From Candidatus Endolissoclinum faulkneri L2 (lineage in GTDB: Bacteria > Pseudomonadota > Alphaproteobacteria > Thalassobaculales > Thalassobaculaceae), in the NCBI RefSeq assembly GCF_000319385.1, contig NC_019566.1, forward strand, positions 821,266 to 885,265: a DNA stretch of 64,000 nucleotides, read 5' to 3'. Position 1 is the first letter of the stretch; each line of letters begins with the position of its first letter. Positions 51,999 through 62,273 of this stretch are shown here, one piece after another. The translations under genes were made by a program, and so were the position numbers. The notes under the pieces are model-generated. The model was not told the DNA's origin and did not search any database. It saw nothing but the letters and a program-made list of their open reading frames with translations.

Positions 51999-53354
51999 AA
52001 CGTATCTCCAAATACTTAGCTATCTTTCGACATATTAAAATATGCAAAACGACCTCGTCAAAATTGCTGAATTATAAAAGCAAATTACTAGGCACTGCCA
52101 TAAATTATTTAATAATTAACAAATTATCTTTTATTGTTCGTTAACAATAAATACTTCTTTAAACAATTTATTAATTGTTCAGTAGAAGTTTTTTAATGTA
52201 AAGTAAAATTATTAATATGATTAACCCTTAGTAAACATTTTTATTTTTAATCAAGGTGCGTAGGTAAAAGAGGAAAATATATCTTACAAACGACTAGGAA
52301 TCTTATTAAAAGTATAGTCCTACTCATAGTAAAAAAGCGATTAGACGTGCGTGTAAAAAAGCAATCTATATAGAGAAATTTAATACTTGTATTAAATTTC
52401 TCGGCACAGCCTAGATTATTAGTTAAATTAGATAATTTTTTTTAATTGTCCTACGATACGTAGGAGAATAATTTCTTGTAAATTAGTTATCAACTAAAAG
52501 ATTAAATTTATTAAACGATACTAAAAATTATCATTCTATTTACGAAATAGAAAAATAGTGAAGTGCCATTAGCTTAATCAGGCCAAAATGTAATATTACG
52601 ACAACCATAACTAGTCCATTTTACAAAAATTTATTTCATCAAATATATACCTTAGTATAAGTAATAACTATTAATATCATCTAAACTAATGCTATATAAT
52701 TTATTAATTGTAAATTATATATTTATAGGATTTTTATATCTATAAACAAGCTAATCGTTAGTTGATGATATTTAAATTTTGCTAATTAGTTCAATAATGA
52801 ACTAAATATTAGCTTAAATTAAATATAATTAACTGTACGTAGAGCTTTTTCAATGGAAAATGACTAACTAAGATAGTTTCTAATTTAGTTAATAGTGTAA
52901 CTGTTTACTTAAATAATAAACTAAAATATATTTAGTATTCCTTTATAATTTTATGCTAACGACATTTTTAATTAAATTTTATTTAATCGCAATAAGTAAC
53001 CCAATGATAATATTTATTGTATAAATAATTGTAAGACAAAAAATTTCTTGCTTTTTACTAGATTAGATTATATATATTAAATATAATGTTTTGACTTTGT
53101 TAAGATTTACATCTGTATGTTTGAACTAATACTTAAAAAGTAAAATATTTTAAAAAGTGCTAAAGCATCAAATGCTAAAAAATTACGAGTAATATAAAAA
53201 AACAAATGTAAGATTGTCTCTATAGGAGATAGATTAGATAAAAACCGGAATAATAAAATATCTATTTTTATAGACAAATTAGATTATTTATCAACCTCAA
53301 TCACTTAGTTAAAAAAAGATTATTTTTTTGTAGTAAATCAAAAAAAGATAATGC
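51999..53354. other. Gene-free AT-rich stretch upstream of alaS
   Basis: 1.36 kb with no gene. It contains a 14-bp perfect inverted repeat (52373-52402) and a 9-bp hairpin with loop CGTT (52130-52151). recA would often be found here, but I see no remnant. The promoter of alaS should be near its left end; none is clear. Confidence 0.55.
52373..52402. repeat. Perfect inverted repeat, 14-bp arms, 2-base spacer
   Basis: GAGAAATTTAATAC and GTATTAAATTTCTC flank TT. It is about 375 bases upstream of alaS, with no clear role. Confidence 0.75.
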
Positions 53355-53427
53355 TGCCGCAAGAGGGAATTGAACCCCCGACCCGCGCATTACGAATGCG
53401 TTGCTCTACCGTCTGAGCTATTGCGGC
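53355..53427 (-). tRNA. tRNA-Thr (anticodon CGU)
   Basis: From 53427: acceptor GCCGCAA pairs with TTGCGGC, discriminator A. D-stem GCTC/GAGC, anticodon loop TTCGTAA gives CGT, T-arm GGGGG-TTCAATT-CCCTC with a G-T pair. The bases after the discriminator are GCA, so CCA is not encoded and must be added by the cca product found at 62.3 kb. Confidence 0.95.
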
Positions 53428-54250
53428 AAAGAAAATCCAATAATCAATCAAATTATTTCTCTGCATAATAGGGATAATCAAACGAAAATGCAAGCTTCGG
53501 CTATTACTAGTAAGCTGTTAGTTGGGATAATTTAAACAAAGTTCTTCCATTATAGACTACTATAGTAAAATGCAACACACTGCATGTTCAATACGAAGCT
53601 TTTATAAATGAGTTTTATTACTATCCGTTTAATCTATAATAAAGCTGTAACGGATTTAAAATAGTCGGGAAATATCTTTCCTCTTGTATATAGCTAATGC
53701 TTTTGCTGTTAAATAACTTAAACAATTACTACATAGATATGTCACTTATCGTTAGGTCGAACGTTAATTATACGCTTTAGGAACATTGCGCAGTTTGTTA
53801 CTAGCCTTCTAGCTACTCGTTGATAATAGAATAGTTCGTTGGGTAAAAATAAGTAATTAAAAAACGATAATTCAAGATAATGTCAAAATATACAAGTAAA
53901 AACTATAACAATTAATAGATCTAAGCTTGCTATACGTTCTTACACATGCATCAACGTCGAAGAAATTTCTTCAATATTTCATTAAAAAATCAACAGGATT
54001 ATCGTAAAATTATTTACTAGTTAGCGCATAAATTACGAACAATGCTTCTTATATTAACTGTAATTTAAAAAATTTTTCTAGTAAAACAGTACAACAATAA
54101 TTTTAATTGTGTAAAATGTCTTAAAATCTTTTGATAAAAAAGTTTGTAATAGATTACTAGATCTGTTTTAGAAGATTTTATCAGCTAAGTTAAGCAAAAA
54201 TGAATATCGCTTAATTTTAACAAACAAATATAAAACAAAAAAAAATTAAG
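53428..54250. other. Gene-free AT-rich stretch between tRNA-Thr and the haem cluster
   Basis: No gene, RNA or strong hairpin recognised over about 820 bases. The region near 53640-53830 is slightly less AT-rich but contains no usable frame. Confidence 0.5.
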
Positions 54251-55645
54251 TTACCAAGCAAGTTTTTTTGTTGGTTTTATATGCTGAATTGTAGACCAGC
54301 GAAAAGATCTAACTGAGTCCATACCATTGCGGGGAAAACTGCTTAGGACCGGTGGAAAAACTATTACTGGTGGACGAATCCAAGTAATCGTTTCAAACGC
54401 ACCACAATTATTACATGCAATAGTCCATAGAGGCATAACTGAACCACAAGAAATACAAGTCCATGCGGGATCACTTAAAGCATAAGATGCTCTTTGCATC
54501 CAATTACGAGATTTGATTAAATTGCCATGCTCGCCCTCCTCTAATCTAGCCCAAAGCATGCATGCTCGAGGGCCAATATCATCTGGAGCCAAGGAAGAAA
54601 GTTGAGCCCTAGCTTCACCCCAAAAATCATTATCTAAGGCAGTTTCAGCAACGGCCAAAAGGCTTTCGGCATGTTCTGGTAAACTTTCCACCATCGCCTG
54701 TATTTTGCATAATAACATAGATCCAGCAAGGTCATCTTTCCACAATATACGCATTAATGTAACTAGATCTGGATGAGGTGTTTGTTTCCATTCTTTATTT
54801 ATCAGCGTATAGGCTTTATCTTTACGACCCATAGCGCCTAATAGCCACGCTTCTGCTATTATAGCAGGTACAAAGTCCGGTTGACTTTCTCGAGCCTTAG
54901 CCGCAAAAGTCAGAGAAAGATCTTGGTTATCAGCTAATCTTGAGCGCTCTATTAGCAGAGCGGCCCGATGTCTTTTACCAGAGGACTTAGAAATAAGTCC
55001 TCTCTTAACAAAGTCCTGGAGAGCAGACTGCGCTTCTTCCCATTGACCATCCCGAGCGAGAGCGAAGACCATTGTAGTGGCTACTTTAACAGAGGTTGGT
55101 CGCAAATTATTTGCTTTTTTAGCTAGCTCGAGAACATAAGGGTAATCACCCCTTGCACTAGCCAACCGCATCAAGCCGAGTAATCCAAAAAAAGCAGTAT
55201 CTTCGTTGTCTCGCATAGTAGCAAAATAACGCCCAGCAACAGATAAATCTCCCCCTAATACCGCTGCTTGAGCAGAAAGCAATCGAGTTAGATATGGATC
55301 TTTTAGAAGGGAGCCAGCTTCACGCGAAAAACGTTTAGCCTCACCTCCATCACCAACAGCGACTGCTGCCAGCCCTTGAATGAGAGCATGGTAGCCAGCT
55401 TTATCACGATAAACTTTACGGTAGTGCCATAACGACGAGGGAATTTTTATAAGCGCATAAACAACCCGCCAACTGAATGTTGCCAAAGCAATTATAACAC
55501 TAATTGCTAATAAAAACAATGCGCATGATGTTTCTAATTTCCAATCCAACCACTCTATGCTAATCCAGCCAGGATATTGAGATAGCCAGACTGCGATAAA
55601 TACAAAAGTAACAAGCTGTATAAGATAAATTAGTGATCCTCGCAT
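54251..55645 (-). CDS. HemY-like membrane protein with TPR-type repeats
   Basis: Inner-membrane protein of the HemY (haem-cluster, non-oxidase) family, 464 aa. Two N-terminal helices (about 3-20 and 39-66) are followed by the HemY N-domain and helical TPR-like repeats (about 90-360: KRFSREAGSLLKDPYL, AYTLINKEWKQTPH). The C-terminus carries a CxxC...CxxC pair (CISCGSVMPLWTIACNNCG, about 394-413) that resembles a small zinc ribbon. It starts 4 bases after the mitofilin-like gene and is the last gene of hemC-hemD-mitofilin-hemY, a standard alphaproteobacterial order. It is not the protoporphyrinogen oxidase called HemY in Bacillus; its exact role in haem formation is unknown. Confidence 0.9.
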   Translation of the reverse strand: MRGSLIYLIQLVTFVFIAVWLSQYPGWISIEWLDWKLETSCALFLLAISVIIALATFSWRVVYALIKIPSSLWHYRKVYRDKAGYHALIQGLAAVAVGDGGEAKRFSREAGSLLKDPYLTRLLSAQAAVLGGDLSVAGRYFATMRDNEDTAFFGLLGLMRLASARGDYPYVLELAKKANNLRPTSVKVATTMVFALARDGQWEEAQSALQDFVKRGLISKSSGKRHRAALLIERSRLADNQDLSLTFAAKARESQPDFVPAIIAEAWLLGAMGRKDKAYTLINKEWKQTPHPDLVTLMRILWKDDLAGSMLLCKIQAMVESLPEHAESLLAVAETALDNDFWGEARAQLSSLAPDDIGPRACMLWARLEEGEHGNLIKSRNWMQRASYALSDPAWTCISCGSVMPLWTIACNNCGAFETITWIRPPVIVFPPVLSSFPRNGMDSVRSFRWSTIQHIKPTKKLAW

Positions 55646-55649
55646 CTAT

Positions 55650-57032
55650 TCAATCCCCTAACAGCGCAGCAAGCGCCTGCGAATGCAGAGTATGTATTGC
55701 TTTATCTAAAGCAAAACGCTCCTCTACCGCAGTGATCCATGGCTGTGCCGCTTGAGCAGCTTTACCAACTAACGCCTCCAAATAATCAGCCGCTATCAAA
55801 AGATCACCATTCCTGGTAGCTGCTTCAGCTCGATTGATTATAGCGTCAAGAGAGCGATTATCATCCGTTTCAGTGTGTCGTAAGGTTACCAATGAGAATA
55901 TACGTGTCATTACCTTGTCAACTATATCATTATCATCACCGATTGAAGACGTGGATTTGATTATCGATTGGGCAACAGCCGGAAAACTATACCGCAAATC
56001 TACCAAGGAAGGTACACCATCCACATGAGTGCGCAAAATAACAATAGCCTCGGCAATTTTTAGCTGATCCCAAGCAGCATTTTCTAGCTCGTCCAGTTCT
56101 ACCGCAAAAGCACTACCTTTTTGGCTAGCTTCTTGCAAACGATCAATCGCTAACAAGAAAGCACCAATCTTCTTTTTTTTATTTTGGTCTTCTTCTAATT
56201 TGTATTTTAGCTCTTGCTGAGCAGCAACTATATCGTCAATCTGAGCGATCAGACTAGTATCCCTGTCTTCAAAAGAACTCCGTAAAACTTTTATTTTCTC
56301 TTGCAAGATGTCAAAACCATCAGACGAGACAAGCGGCCATTCAAAATTTTCTTGTTCTTCTATATTTAAAAGACGACGTTCTAAAATAGACAAACGATCC
56401 GACAAATCCAAACCGGCTGATGAAAATACGTCAATATCTTCCGCAACTTTTTGCTTGTAGCGAAAAGTTGCTACATCATCTAATAAAACTTTAACTTTGC
56501 TCTCCATCGCATCAATTTGCTCAGTTATTCTATCGATATTTTCTTTCGTTTTACTCATCCATTCAGGTATTTCAGACAAAAGATAAGTCTTTGTTTCCAA
56601 AACAACTAAGCGCTCTTTCAGAGACTGAAAATCTTTCTTCAAAACTGCAAAGGAATCGAAGAAAGAATCTAAATATTCGTATTTAGTAGGCTGAGATTTA
56701 ATATTTTCCGACGAAGTAGGCGAATCTTGTGTTAAAAAGTTTATAATAGACTTACTTAATGTCAACGGTGAAATTGCGCCAATCATAGCTACATATTGCT
56801 CTGCTTTTTCGCGCCACTTTGGATAACTAACATAACAAATGCTTATGGATAAAATAATAAATACAATAATTAACCGCATGAAAACAGCGCTTAAACTCTT
56901 ATTCTTCGGTGATATTTTAGCTTGTTTATCACTTACGGTATCATTGCCGCTCTTTGCTTCGTTCCCTGCCTTACAATGGCAAACTTTTGTTTTTTCGGTA
57001 CTCGAGCTAAAATGCTCAGATGAATTGACCAT
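55650..57032 (-). CDS. Mitofilin-like inner-membrane coiled-coil protein (COG4223 type)
   Basis: Membrane-anchored periplasmic protein, 460 aa. A cytoplasmic polar N-terminus (1-46) is followed by one helix (about 48-69). A long coiled coil covers about 120-290 (FAVLKKDFQSLKERLVVLETKT, with several similar stretches). A helical C-terminal mitofilin-like domain ends the protein (about 300-460). The family is related to the mitochondrial crista organiser Mic60, and in alphaproteobacteria it sits in the haem gene cluster. Its function is thought to concern inner-membrane architecture. The N-terminal 45 residues are poorly conserved. A 268-base gap separates it from hemD, unusual for this cluster. 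Confidence 0.88.
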   Translation of the reverse strand: MVNSSEHFSSSTEKTKVCHCKAGNEAKSGNDTVSDKQAKISPKNKSLSAVFMRLIIVFIILSISICYVSYPKWREKAEQYVAMIGAISPLTLSKSIINFLTQDSPTSSENIKSQPTKYEYLDSFFDSFAVLKKDFQSLKERLVVLETKTYLLSEIPEWMSKTKENIDRITEQIDAMESKVKVLLDDVATFRYKQKVAEDIDVFSSAGLDLSDRLSILERRLLNIEEQENFEWPLVSSDGFDILQEKIKVLRSSFEDRDTSLIAQIDDIVAAQQELKYKLEEDQNKKKKIGAFLLAIDRLQEASQKGSAFAVELDELENAAWDQLKIAEAIVILRTHVDGVPSLVDLRYSFPAVAQSIIKSTSSIGDDNDIVDKVMTRIFSLVTLRHTETDDNRSLDAIINRAEAATRNGDLLIAADYLEALVGKAAQAAQPWITAVEERFALDKAIHTLHSQALAALLGD

Positions 57033-57300
57033 TGAAACCGCATTTTTATATCAAAATTAAATTTATTATTATGGTTTGTATCGGAAACACTATTAGATCT
57101 GATAGTCAGCGAATCTCTATTAGTAACAGATATAGGTTTTCTCTTCGCTGCTACAGTCGTTGTGCTAGTAAATTAAATATATGCAGCTCGTCCACTCCAT
57201 AACCTTCTCCTTCTATTCTATATCTCGAGAATGCTCTTTGTGTTCTCCTCCTTAGGCGTATTCGCCATAGAGCAATCACTTTCTAAATATTTTAAACTGA

Positions 57301-58017
57301 TCAGCTGACAATCATTGTCTGTATAAGAGCAGCTTTTGTCGGCATTTTACATACATACACAGCGTGCCACTTAAGTTTTGAAATCACCTGAGCAATAGAA
57401 TCGCTTAAACAATACGCCGATACTGTTGAACAAGCCACTTCTAGGGATCGTTTGCCTACAAGAATCACAAAAGCCTTTGCACTACGGGGGGAAAAAAATA
57501 ATATTCCATCTACTAATCCTGCCCGCAAGGCCTTTTCTACTCTCACCGGAATGTTCGTTGACATGATTGTAAAATATGCGATATGTCGATAGACTAAGAA
57601 ACCATGAGCTGATAGTGGTGCAACTAAATCTGTACTGACTGACTCTCCGCTTATCCAGATCAATGGTCCGTTTTTTGGTTTACATACTTTTATAGCTAGA
57701 TTGATGAGAGATGCGCTGTCACCTAATGCAGAAGTAACCGTAACAAAACCTGCCTTCATAGCCAATTGCGCGGTGGCATAGCCAACCGTTAAAACGCGTA
57801 AATTACGACTTATTCCTAGCCGTACCGCACCTTGCACTCCGTTGCCGCTAGTAAGTAAAATTGCCTGGACATCACTAGCAATAGTTGCCATTTTAGCAAC
57901 CGGTTTAACCGATAACATAGGTGCTGGCAGCACCTCAATCCTATATTGCGCAAGCTCAGCCCGAAAATCAGCTATCAGTGATGCTGGTCGAGTGACTATA
58001 ACTCGCCGTAATGGCAT
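57301..58017 (-). CDS. hemD: Uroporphyrinogen-III synthase HemD
   Basis: Closes hydroxymethylbilane into uroporphyrinogen III, the branch point of haem and corrinoid synthesis; 238 aa. The family is poorly conserved, but the N-terminal VIVTRPASLIADFRAEL, AILLTSGNGV and the late DGILFFSPRSAKAFV, together with the two-domain length, support it. It begins 6 bases after the hemC stop and acts on the product of HemC. Confidence 0.92.
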   Translation of the reverse strand: MPLRRVIVTRPASLIADFRAELAQYRIEVLPAPMLSVKPVAKMATIASDVQAILLTSGNGVQGAVRLGISRNLRVLTVGYATAQLAMKAGFVTVTSALGDSASLINLAIKVCKPKNGPLIWISGESVSTDLVAPLSAHGFLVYRHIAYFTIMSTNIPVRVEKALRAGLVDGILFFSPRSAKAFVILVGKRSLEVACSTVSAYCLSDSIAQVISKLKWHAVYVCKMPTKAALIQTMIVS

Positions 58018-58023
58018 AAAATG

Positions 58024-58962
58024 TTAAGCGAGAAAATTGCGGCCACAGCGCGACAAAATATCCTCACCCACCCAACGACCAAGAGATTCTGCCTCACTAG
58101 CAACAGCGCTCGCAGTCACAGAATGACTATGCATTCCGTCCAATGATAACACCAAGCCGCTCAAAGTCAGGAGATTACCATTCAACACCGCATGACCGGA
58201 AATTGGGGTACGACATGAACCTTGCAGTGTTGCTAACATCGAGCGTTCCGCTATTACCCTTGAACGACTTGCCCAGTCGTCCAGAGCAGAAAGCCATCGA
58301 GCGATATTAGCGTCATGAGTCGCAGTACTACCTGCTCGACGCTGCACACCAATTGCTCCTTGACTAACTGCTGGCGGAAATTCGTTCACCTCCATTATTT
58401 TAGTAATTGTATGCTCCATCTTTAAACGTTGTAACCCACAAACTGCTAAGAAAGTTGCTTCTGCCTGGCCTTCGCGCAGTTTACGCAAGCGAGTATCCAA
58501 GTTCCCACGAAACAAAACTATCTGTAAGTCTGGTCGTTGACTGCGCACTAAAGCAGCACGTCGGACTGAAGCGGTACCAACTCGCGCACCGTCTGGCAAA
58601 TTATTAAAACTATCAACACAGTAAGAAATAAACGCATCGCGCGGATCTGAGCGCGGCAATACAGCCTCAAGTACGGTAGATTCGGCAATAGTAGTTTCAA
58701 TATCTTTTATTGAATGTACCGCGGCATCAATTTCTCTAGAAAGCAATTTGCTTTCTAGCTCCTTGATAAACATTCCTTTACCGCCAAGCTCAACAAGTGG
58801 ACGATCACTCACAATATCTCCAGTTGTTTTCACTCTACGTATTTCAATCGCTCCCTCCTCTCTTAGCTCAGGCCAAGCTGCCATTAAACGGTTGCTAACC
58901 TCTCTAGTCTGCGCAAGAGCTAGCAACGATCCGCGCGAGCCAAGAATAATCTTAGCGGTCAT
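58024..58962 (-). CDS. hemC: Porphobilinogen deaminase HemC
   Basis: Joins four porphobilinogen units to give hydroxymethylbilane; 312 aa. The dipyrromethane cofactor attaches to Cys250 in LQGSCRTPISGHA. Substrate-binding blocks are GSRGSLLALAQ, AVHSIKDIET, GTASVRRAALVRSQRPDL and RGNLDTRLRKL. It is the first gene of the haem cluster. Its upstream side (58963 onward) is gene-free, whereas many relatives have a divergent tsaD there. Confidence 0.97.
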   Translation of the reverse strand: MTAKIILGSRGSLLALAQTREVSNRLMAAWPELREEGAIEIRRVKTTGDIVSDRPLVELGGKGMFIKELESKLLSREIDAAVHSIKDIETTIAESTVLEAVLPRSDPRDAFISYCVDSFNNLPDGARVGTASVRRAALVRSQRPDLQIVLFRGNLDTRLRKLREGQAEATFLAVCGLQRLKMEHTITKIMEVNEFPPAVSQGAIGVQRRAGSTATHDANIARWLSALDDWASRSRVIAERSMLATLQGSCRTPISGHAVLNGNLLTLSGLVLSLDGMHSHSVTASAVASEAESLGRWVGEDILSRCGRNFLA

Positions 58963-59684
58963 GACTACTCTGTATTAGCCCACGATCTATAAAACTAATC
59001 TGAAGACTGCTAAGAGCAGCTTAAGCATAACTCGATCAATGACGCACAAAAGAGGTTAAATAGCGCTGGTCAATCGATTCATGCTGAATTTTCATTCTCT
59101 TATTAACATACACTCGCCTGAGTACCATCATTCACTAAACCAATCTATCTTTTATACAAGTATTTCTTGTATATATCTTCATTGTATTAAAGATGCAGCA
59201 GATACAAACTTTTGCTTGTGCAAAGTCAGAAACTATCTTCTTCCAGAAGTAATTTGTAACAGTGATAAAAGAAAAACTAATTTCTGCTTAAACGCTCGAT
59301 TTTTGCTATCTTAAACATAAAATTACAAAGATAGTCAAGATAAGCGCGATAAATTTTCCTAAGATAAAACGCTGAATTAAATGACAAAGCAAATAAAAGA
59401 AAAAAATATATCATTAACTACAATTAATAACCTCATAGATAAATAACAGAAACCATAAATATCATAACCTAATTTAGCTAATTAGCTTAAAGCCAACACA
59501 AAAGCAAACAATTTAAATTTGTTTCCCTAAATTTTATCATGTAAAGAAGAAAAATGCTGATAAAAATAATCACAGAATAATCTATTACGTATTTAAAAAT
59601 ACGACCTTACTACCACTATAAAATTAAATTTATAGCATTCTCAGCAGCCCAAGTCAATCATTGATGGAAAATAATACATAAAAA
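58963..59684. other. Gene-free stretch between hemC and tRNA-Gly
   Basis: A 77-codon plus-strand frame (59081-59314) is rich in Cys, His, Ile and Ser and resembles no family; I regard it as chance. Nothing else is recognised. The promoter of the haem operon should be at the left end. Confidence 0.5.
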
Positions 59685-59759
59685 TGGAGCGGACGATGAG
59701 AGTCGAACTCACGACACCAACCTTGGCAAGGTTGTGCTCTACCACTGAGCTACGCCCGC
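59685..59759 (-). tRNA. tRNA-Gly (anticodon GCC)
   Basis: From 59759: acceptor GCGGGCG pairs with CGTCCGC (one G-T pair), discriminator T, CCA encoded at 59687-59685. Anticodon stem CAACC/GGTTG with loop TTGCCAA gives GCC. T-arm GTGAG-TTCGACT-CTCAT (one G-T pair). Confidence 0.96.
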
Positions 59760-60801
59760 TTTGTAAAGCTTTGCAAAATCACAAACAATAAGGCAAAGTT
59801 GCTATAGTTAAGTTTATTAATAAATATTATTTCTTTAAATGTATGATTTTTCATACGCAAATTAATTAATAAAAATCAATCTTATTGAAAGATATTTACT
59901 GTGTTTTATTTATGCTAATACCCTATTAATTCATAAAATTTAAAGATCTTTAAAGGGATACAATCTATAAATCTTTTCTTCATTAGCAATTTTTCTCCAT
60001 TTCACAAATAACATTATTAAGAGCTGATAGCCATTTGCTGTATGTAGTTTGTAAAGAATCCTGTAGCGCGTCAAGAAGCATCGTAATTTTGTAACAAATT
60101 ATATCATAAAGTAAACAGTAAATCCTATATTAACTATATCCAAGTTTAGTATAAAGGTTTAGCGATCTTAACACACTCTAATTAAGACAGATTAATTTAC
60201 AGAAGTAAACCAATTACACAAGTTGATCAAACTGTACTATAACATAAGACTATAAAAAGTAACCTAGTAAGAATTCTATAGTGGATCAATTATACAAATA
60301 CAAAATAAAACTAGCATAAATATACTTTACCTATAAGATCATTACCTTAAGTAAAAATAATTGTTAAAAAACTGCACAACTAAGATTCAGAAAACTATTA
60401 GAAAGCATACCCATAGTAATTTAACACGTAAATTTCATCGTATATAAATACATACTTTACGCACGAAAAGAAAAAGTATGACACACATATTGTACTAAAA
60501 CAAATAACTTTAAAAATTAATTACCTTTACGATAATATATATCAGTATAGTGGGTGATGTCATCAAACAAATCAAGCGTTAAATTATTTTCCTAAGTTAA
60601 GATCATCAGTACAATGACATAAAGTTTTTTATCATAAAATACTCCGCACTGCCCTTATTGAAGTAAAAGCAAGCAAAATATTAGTAGCTTATTGTAAGGA
60701 ATAAATACATTATTCAAATTTTAAGTATTGACAAAATTGAATTATAGTATTATGCAAAAAATTTTTTTAGTACAATCTATCTTCTAATAAATAAAATAGA
60801 A
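59760..60801. other. Gene-free AT-rich stretch
   Basis: About 1 kb between tRNA-Gly and the 3' end of pgsA. A 16-bp A/T-rich palindrome (TTTAAAGATCTTTAAA) lies at 59939-59954. No gene is supportable. Confidence 0.55.
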
Positions 60802-61395
60802 CTATTTCATATTCCTCTCCGAAAAACGCGTTAATTTATGAGCAGATACACGGCGTATTCCTTTTACTAAGTAATCCTGAAAAGTACAGAGTGTCAGAAT
60901 TACACCTAACCACAAACCAACTTCACCAATCGTTGTGAAATATATCCATTTTGCTGAATCATCTCCAATAATCAAAAAACCGATTGCGATTAAATGAACC
61001 GTTGTTTTCCACTTGGCTAAACGACTAATTGGTATGCTAACTCGCAGTTCTGCTAAAAACTCACGCAGACCAGAAACTAATATCTCACGCAACATGATTA
61101 CTAAAGCCGCCAAAACTGTTATCCCAGAAATATGGTCAAGTGCTACTAGGATCAGCAATGATGCCACGACCAGCAGCTTATCGGCGATTGGATCCAGTAA
61201 CCGCCCAAGACTCGACTGAACTTGCATGACTCTCGCAAGATAACCGTCAAAGTAATCGGTAATACTAGCTAATATATAAGATACTAAAGCAATCCATCGC
61301 AGAGTTTCTCCACCAAGCCAGAGACACAGCGCAATCGGCACTACCGCTAGAATGCGGAAAATAGTGAGCCAATTGGGTAATTGATCTAGCATCAC
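60802..61395 (-). CDS. pgsA: CDP-diacylglycerol--glycerol-3-phosphate 3-phosphatidyltransferase PgsA
   Basis: Inner-membrane enzyme that makes phosphatidylglycerol phosphate, the precursor of phosphatidylglycerol and cardiolipin; 197 aa. The CDP-alcohol phosphotransferase signature is complete: D-Y-F-D-G-Y-L-A-R, eight residues, G-R-L-L-D-P-I-A-D. About five hydrophobic helices are visible, with NWLTIFRILAV at the N-terminus. The usual upstream partner uvrC is missing. A bidirectional terminator-like hairpin lies 66 bases upstream of its start. Confidence 0.95.
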   Translation of the reverse strand: MMLDQLPNWLTIFRILAVVPIALCLWLGGETLRWIALVSYILASITDYFDGYLARVMQVQSSLGRLLDPIADKLLVVASLLILVALDHISGITVLAALVIMLREILVSGLREFLAELRVSIPISRLAKWKTTVHLIAIGFLIIGDDSAKWIYFTTIGEVGLWLGVILTLCTFQDYLVKGIRRVSAHKLTRFSERNMK

Positions 61396-61461
61396 GCTTT
61401 AATTCACCGTTTAAAAAATTTCTTGCTACACAACTCTTTATTACAAGACAGAATAAGATAA

Positions 61462-61487
61462 AAAGATCCTAAAAAATTAGGATTTTT
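61462..61487. terminator. Bidirectional terminator-like hairpin
   Basis: Stem ATCCTAA/TTAGGAT with loop AAAA. Five T follow on the plus strand and a CTTTTTATC run on the minus strand, so it could act either way. No gene now ends at it on either side. Confidence 0.6.
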
Positions 61488-62248
61488 GCATTAAATTAAG
61501 AACCAAGGCAACACAACCATCATAATCTTGTCCATGTATTTAAATTGCTGTGGAATTGTTAATAATGGATTACCAGTTAACTCCAATCATTGCTCATAAT
61601 TTTGGAATATATAACTTAAGTAAGTTTAAGCATTAGCTTACTAAACATCGCACAAATACCCAATGTTAGTCGTGAAAGATTTAATGTCAATCTGCGTCTG
61701 TTGATTAACATTTTAATTAGCTCGACTTCAATTTGAAACTTTGTAAAGGCTAAGATCTAAATTAATAGATTTCGCCGAAATCTAGTGCATTAGAATTCAA
61801 TAACTAGAGTGTCAAAACGCAAATTATTTTATTTTACTGTATTAACAAATGCAATACTGTAAATTGGAAATATCTTTTATGCATTAATTGTAATAAATTA
61901 TTAATAAGATACTATAGCTTACCTCTATAGTTAGAAATGCACGAATAAATAATAAACTATAATCCTTATTAATAGATACTAACTGTAACATTGACTAACA
62001 ATAAAGCTGTTTGTTTTAATTTATTAGATAAAGAAGCATAAATTTACTTCAATAAAGCAATCCGACTACAAGTAAAAAATTATTTATCCTTATAAAAATC
62101 ATTTATTGTACTTTTTATTTGACAAACCTGATTAAGAAAAAGATATTTCTATCTGTGCTGATGTACAAGAACATTGTTGTGCTAACAAGCTAATTTAAAG
62201 CTTGTTTCTAGGTTAATGGGAATTTTTGTAAACTTTTATGTATACTTT

Positions 62249-62255
62249 AAAGGAG
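62249..62255 (+). promoter_or_regulatory. Ribosome binding site of cca at an odd distance
   Basis: AAAGGAG is a near-ideal Shine-Dalgarno, but it lies 18 bases before ATG 62274. The in-frame ATT at 62262 lies 6 bases after it, the ideal spacing. Confidence 0.5.
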
Positions 62256-62273
62256 TAGTTAATTAATTTTCGC

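Larger units (their letters stand above)
61396..62273. other. Gene-free stretch between pgsA and cca
   Basis: It holds the terminator-like hairpin at 61462-61487 and the promoter region of cca, with the AAAGGAG ribosome binding site at 62249-62255. No gene is seen; uvrC, often next to pgsA, is absent. Confidence 0.55.

Noticed and set aside
59081-59314. 77-codon frame between hemC and tRNA-Gly
   Set aside because: Unusual Cys/His/Ile-rich composition, no homologous motif and no initiation signal; a chance frame.
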